Below, piece by piece: positions 61,941-64,000 of a DNA stretch of 64,000 nt (positions within the stretch are counted from its first letter, which is position 1; the number at the start of each line of letters is the position of its first letter). Source of the DNA: SABI01 sp963676605 (GTDB lineage Bacteria; Spirochaetota; Spirochaetia; Sphaerochaetales; Sphaerochaetaceae); NCBI GenBank assembly GCA_963676605.2, contig CAXXSP010000047.1, positions 1 to 64,000 on the forward strand, read 5' to 3'. Under the pieces are notes generated by a model. That model was given only the letters and a program-made list of their open reading frames with translations. It was not told the DNA's origin and made no database searches. Made by a program: the position numbers and the translations under genes.

Positions 61941-62951
61941 TTGAAGAAGATTCGTGTCTACACTGCAGAACATCATAATCCATGGTTCAATCTGGCAACA
62001 GAGGATTGGCTGTTTAAGAACTTCCCTGAAGATGAGCACCTCCTCTTTCTCTGGAGAAATCATCCCTGTATCGTCATAGGACGATTCCAGAACCCCTGGA
62101 TGGAATGCGATCTCGAGAAAATGAAGAATAACGATATCTTTCTCTCACGCCGTCAGAGCGGCGGCGGTGCAGTCTACCATGACCTTGGTAATACCAACTT
62201 CACCTTCATGTCTCCGGCTTCACACTATTCTGACCGGAGAAATTTCTCCATCATCCTGGGAGCTCTCGAGAAACTGGGTATAACGGGAGAGGTTTCGGGA
62301 AGAAACGACCTCCTGGTTGACGGGAAGAAATTCTCCGGAAGCGCATTCAAGAAGAACAAGCAGAAGGCCTTTCATCACGGCACTCTCCTGATCAACGCTG
62401 ACCTTTCGGGTGTGAGCAGCTACCTCACTCCTGACAAGGACAAGCTGATCTCGAAAGGGATCCGATCAGTAGCTTCCCGTGTCACGAACCTGCACGATAT
62501 TGTACCGGGAGTAACTCATGAGAGTATCACAGAAGCGATCATCGAGGAATTCTTCGAAACCTACGGAGAGCGGGTCGAGGTAGAGGACCTCTCCATAGAC
62601 CGTCTCAGTCAGGAGAGGAGTCTCTATGAGACCTATAAGACCTACAGCTCCTGGCAGTGGCTGTACGGCTCCTCACCGAAATTCACTCACCCGATCTCTC
62701 AGAGATTCGACTGGGGCGGTATCGCCTTCGATCTGAAGATCGAGAGCGGAGTGATCCATGACCTTGAGATAGCAAGCGATGCCCTGAGCGTCGAGTTCAT
62801 AGAATACCTCCAGAAAGTCCTTCCGGGAACGACCTACACTCAGGACGCGGTCTACCACGCCGTGGTGGATAACATTGCATCTCTGCTCTCGGAGGATTAT
62901 CACGGCATGGCGAAGGATGTTGCCGGTCTGCTTCAGAAGGAGGCGAAATGA
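61941..62951 (+). CDS. lplA: Lipoate-protein ligase A
   Basis: 336 residues. The ligase signature RRQSGGGAVYHDLGNTNFTF and the catalytic lysine region GRNDLLVDGKKFSGSAFK are complete, followed by a C-terminal accessory domain. Activates lipoate and attaches it to dehydrogenase E2 or GcvH. A TTG start at 61941 is chosen: AAGGGG lies 7 bases upstream, and the longer frame (61857) overlaps the rsmE start and its promoter. Divergent from rsmE. Confidence 0.93.
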   Translation: MKKIRVYTAEHHNPWFNLATEDWLFKNFPEDEHLLFLWRNHPCIVIGRFQNPWMECDLEKMKNNDIFLSRRQSGGGAVYHDLGNTNFTFMSPASHYSDRRNFSIILGALEKLGITGEVSGRNDLLVDGKKFSGSAFKKNKQKAFHHGTLLINADLSGVSSYLTPDKDKLISKGIRSVASRVTNLHDIVPGVTHESITEAIIEEFFETYGERVEVEDLSIDRLSQERSLYETYKTYSSWQWLYGSSPKFTHPISQRFDWGGIAFDLKIESGVIHDLEIASDALSVEFIEYLQKVLPGTTYTQDAVYHAVVDNIASLLSEDYHGMAKDVAGLLQKEAK

Positions 62952-64000
62952 GGAGAGTCCTTTCCCTTCTTGGTCTCACTCTTCTGGTTCTGCCTCTTTT
63001 TGCCGGGGGAGTGAAAGAGCCCGTCCTGCCCCAGATAATCACCGATCCCGACACCACGTTCAGCATAGTCTACCCTGAAAGCAAGGACGATCTCCTCCTC
63101 GACCCCTTCAGCGCGACAGACGAAATCTCCCTCATGGTTCTTGAGGGACTCTATGAAGGACTGTTCCGCTTCGATGAAGAAACAGGGAATCCAGTGCCGG
63201 CCTATGTGGAAGCCATGAATATAGGCGAGGACGGACTCACCTACTCCTTCACTCTTGAGAAAGGGGTTGTCTTCAGTAATGGAGACCCTATCACAGCTCA
63301 GACGTTTGTCGACTCATGGACTCACCTGCTTGAGGAGAGTGGAATAGGATCACAGAAGAGTTCACTGGTATCACTGTTCGATGTGGTGAAGGGAGCTCGA
63401 ACCTACCGACTGAACGGCACGGGGAAGGGTGCGCTGGGCTTCACCGCAACCTCGGACACAGACCTTATTATCACCCTCGACTCGCCTGCGCCCTATCTGC
63501 CTTCTCTCCTTGCGACAATTCCATTCTCTGCCGTACATCCATCTGCCTATACTCCGCAGGGAGAGAGAGGGATTGTCTCATCAGGAGCATTTACGCTCCT
63601 TTCGAATACTCCTGAACAGACAATTCTGAAGAGGAACAGAGAATACCATGACGCAGATGAGGTCATGAGCGAATTCATCTCTTTCATGCGCCTGAATGAA
63701 GAGGAATCCATTGAGGCCTATACGGCGGAGGATGCTCAGTGGTTCAACGCATACATCCCTGTCGGCACGCTCCGTTCGATGAAGGACCTGCATATCGACC
63801 CTATCTACTCCACCGGTTTCTATTACTTCAGCGGCAGCAGCGGCCCGTACGCACACTCGCTTGTGAGGAAGGCGCTCTCACTGATCACTCCATGGGATAC
63901 GATCAGAGAGACAGGAGGACAGGTATTCCCCAGCTCCTCCCTCATTCCGTTCTCACGGCATGGAGGATCGGAGGAATCCGGGAGCATTGAGGAAGCGATT
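62948..64000 (+). CDS. Extracellular solute-binding protein, family 5 (OppA-like), cut by window edge
   Basis: At least 351 residues; the frame is still open at the window edge. Signal peptide ending PLFAGGVKE (no lipobox). SBP family 5 features: YEGLFRFDEETGNPVPAYVEA, FSNGDPITAQTFVDSWTHLL, ILKRNREYHDADEV. Binds peptides or nickel/sugar relatives for an ABC importer. GGAGG precedes the ATG, which overlaps the lplA stop by 4 bases (ATGA), so it is co-transcribed with lplA. Confidence 0.92.
   Translation, partial: MRRVLSLLGLTLLVLPLFAGGVKEPVLPQIITDPDTTFSIVYPESKDDLLLDPFSATDEISLMVLEGLYEGLFRFDEETGNPVPAYVEAMNIGEDGLTYSFTLEKGVVFSNGDPITAQTFVDSWTHLLEESGIGSQKSSLVSLFDVVKGARTYRLNGTGKGALGFTATSDTDLIITLDSPAPYLPSLLATIPFSAVHPSAYTPQGERGIVSSGAFTLLSNTPEQTILKRNREYHDADEVMSEFISFMRLNEEESIEAYTAEDAQWFNAYIPVGTLRSMKDLHIDPIYSTGFYYFSGSSGPYAHSLVRKALSLITPWDTIRETGGQVFPSSSLIPFSRHGGSEESGSIEEAI

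Overview
The window looks like a chromosome segment of a free-living Gram-negative spirochaete. This is inference: codon usage and motifs suggest G+C near 50%, several solute-binding proteins have signal peptides ending in an (F/A)AAG..E-type motif, HPr sits beside HPr kinase, and an LPS-export set runs into rpoN. No rRNA, phage, IS element or CRISPR array was seen. One tRNA is present (Leu, anticodon CAG).

Layout. 1-2043 (-): Cache/PAS membrane sensor broken by an in-frame TGA and cut by the window edge. 2284-7934 (+): OmpR-type two-component system followed by a thioredoxin, a CcdA-TlpA (DipZ) electron conduit and a secreted MsrB-MsrA fusion; together these form an extracytoplasmic methionine-sulfoxide repair line. 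7990-10632 (-): aconitase. 10726-12207: divergent arsR and acr3 around a perfect palindrome. 12350-14529: ROK regulator and MFS transporter. 14649-21317: TetR-TolC-HlyD-ABC-ABC-permease-permease exporter of the YbhGFSR type. 21361-23244: two LysE exporters around an Lrp regulator. 23385-26130: FMN reductase, zinc alcohol dehydrogenase, AraC regulator.

26339-35196 is a sugar uptake region. A lipoprotein sugar-binding protein, a LytS/YesM-type kinase (frameshifted near its start) and a YesN-type regulator are read rightwards and converge on a leftward ABC operon (binding protein, ATPase, two permeases). 35494-38818 holds a MATE exporter, a CoA-binding protein, an orphan HigA with a possible HigB remnant, and a small barrel-like protein. 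39197-47567 (-) holds an NtrB/NtrC-type pair, a tripartite tricarboxylate transporter (tctCBA) behind a sigma-54 promoter with two upstream activator sites, then a Na/phosphate cotransporter and a lone PhnD-like binding protein.

47821-64000 is a housekeeping region: tRNA-Leu, tpx, a YmdB-like protein with replaced metal ligands, rseC-like, lptC-lptA-lptB-rpoN, hpf, a frameshifted small gene, hprK-ptsH-lexA-holA, convergent uvrC, a divergent spore-photoproduct-lyase-like radical SAM protein, rsmE-thyX, lplA and a truncated oppA-like gene. The rpoN product supplies the sigma factor needed by the tctCBA promoter in the same window.

Three genes carry single lesions (one TGA, two one-base frame changes). 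These may be sequence errors or real decay. Four genes have a good sigma-70-like promoter so close to the start codon that a leaderless mRNA is predicted.
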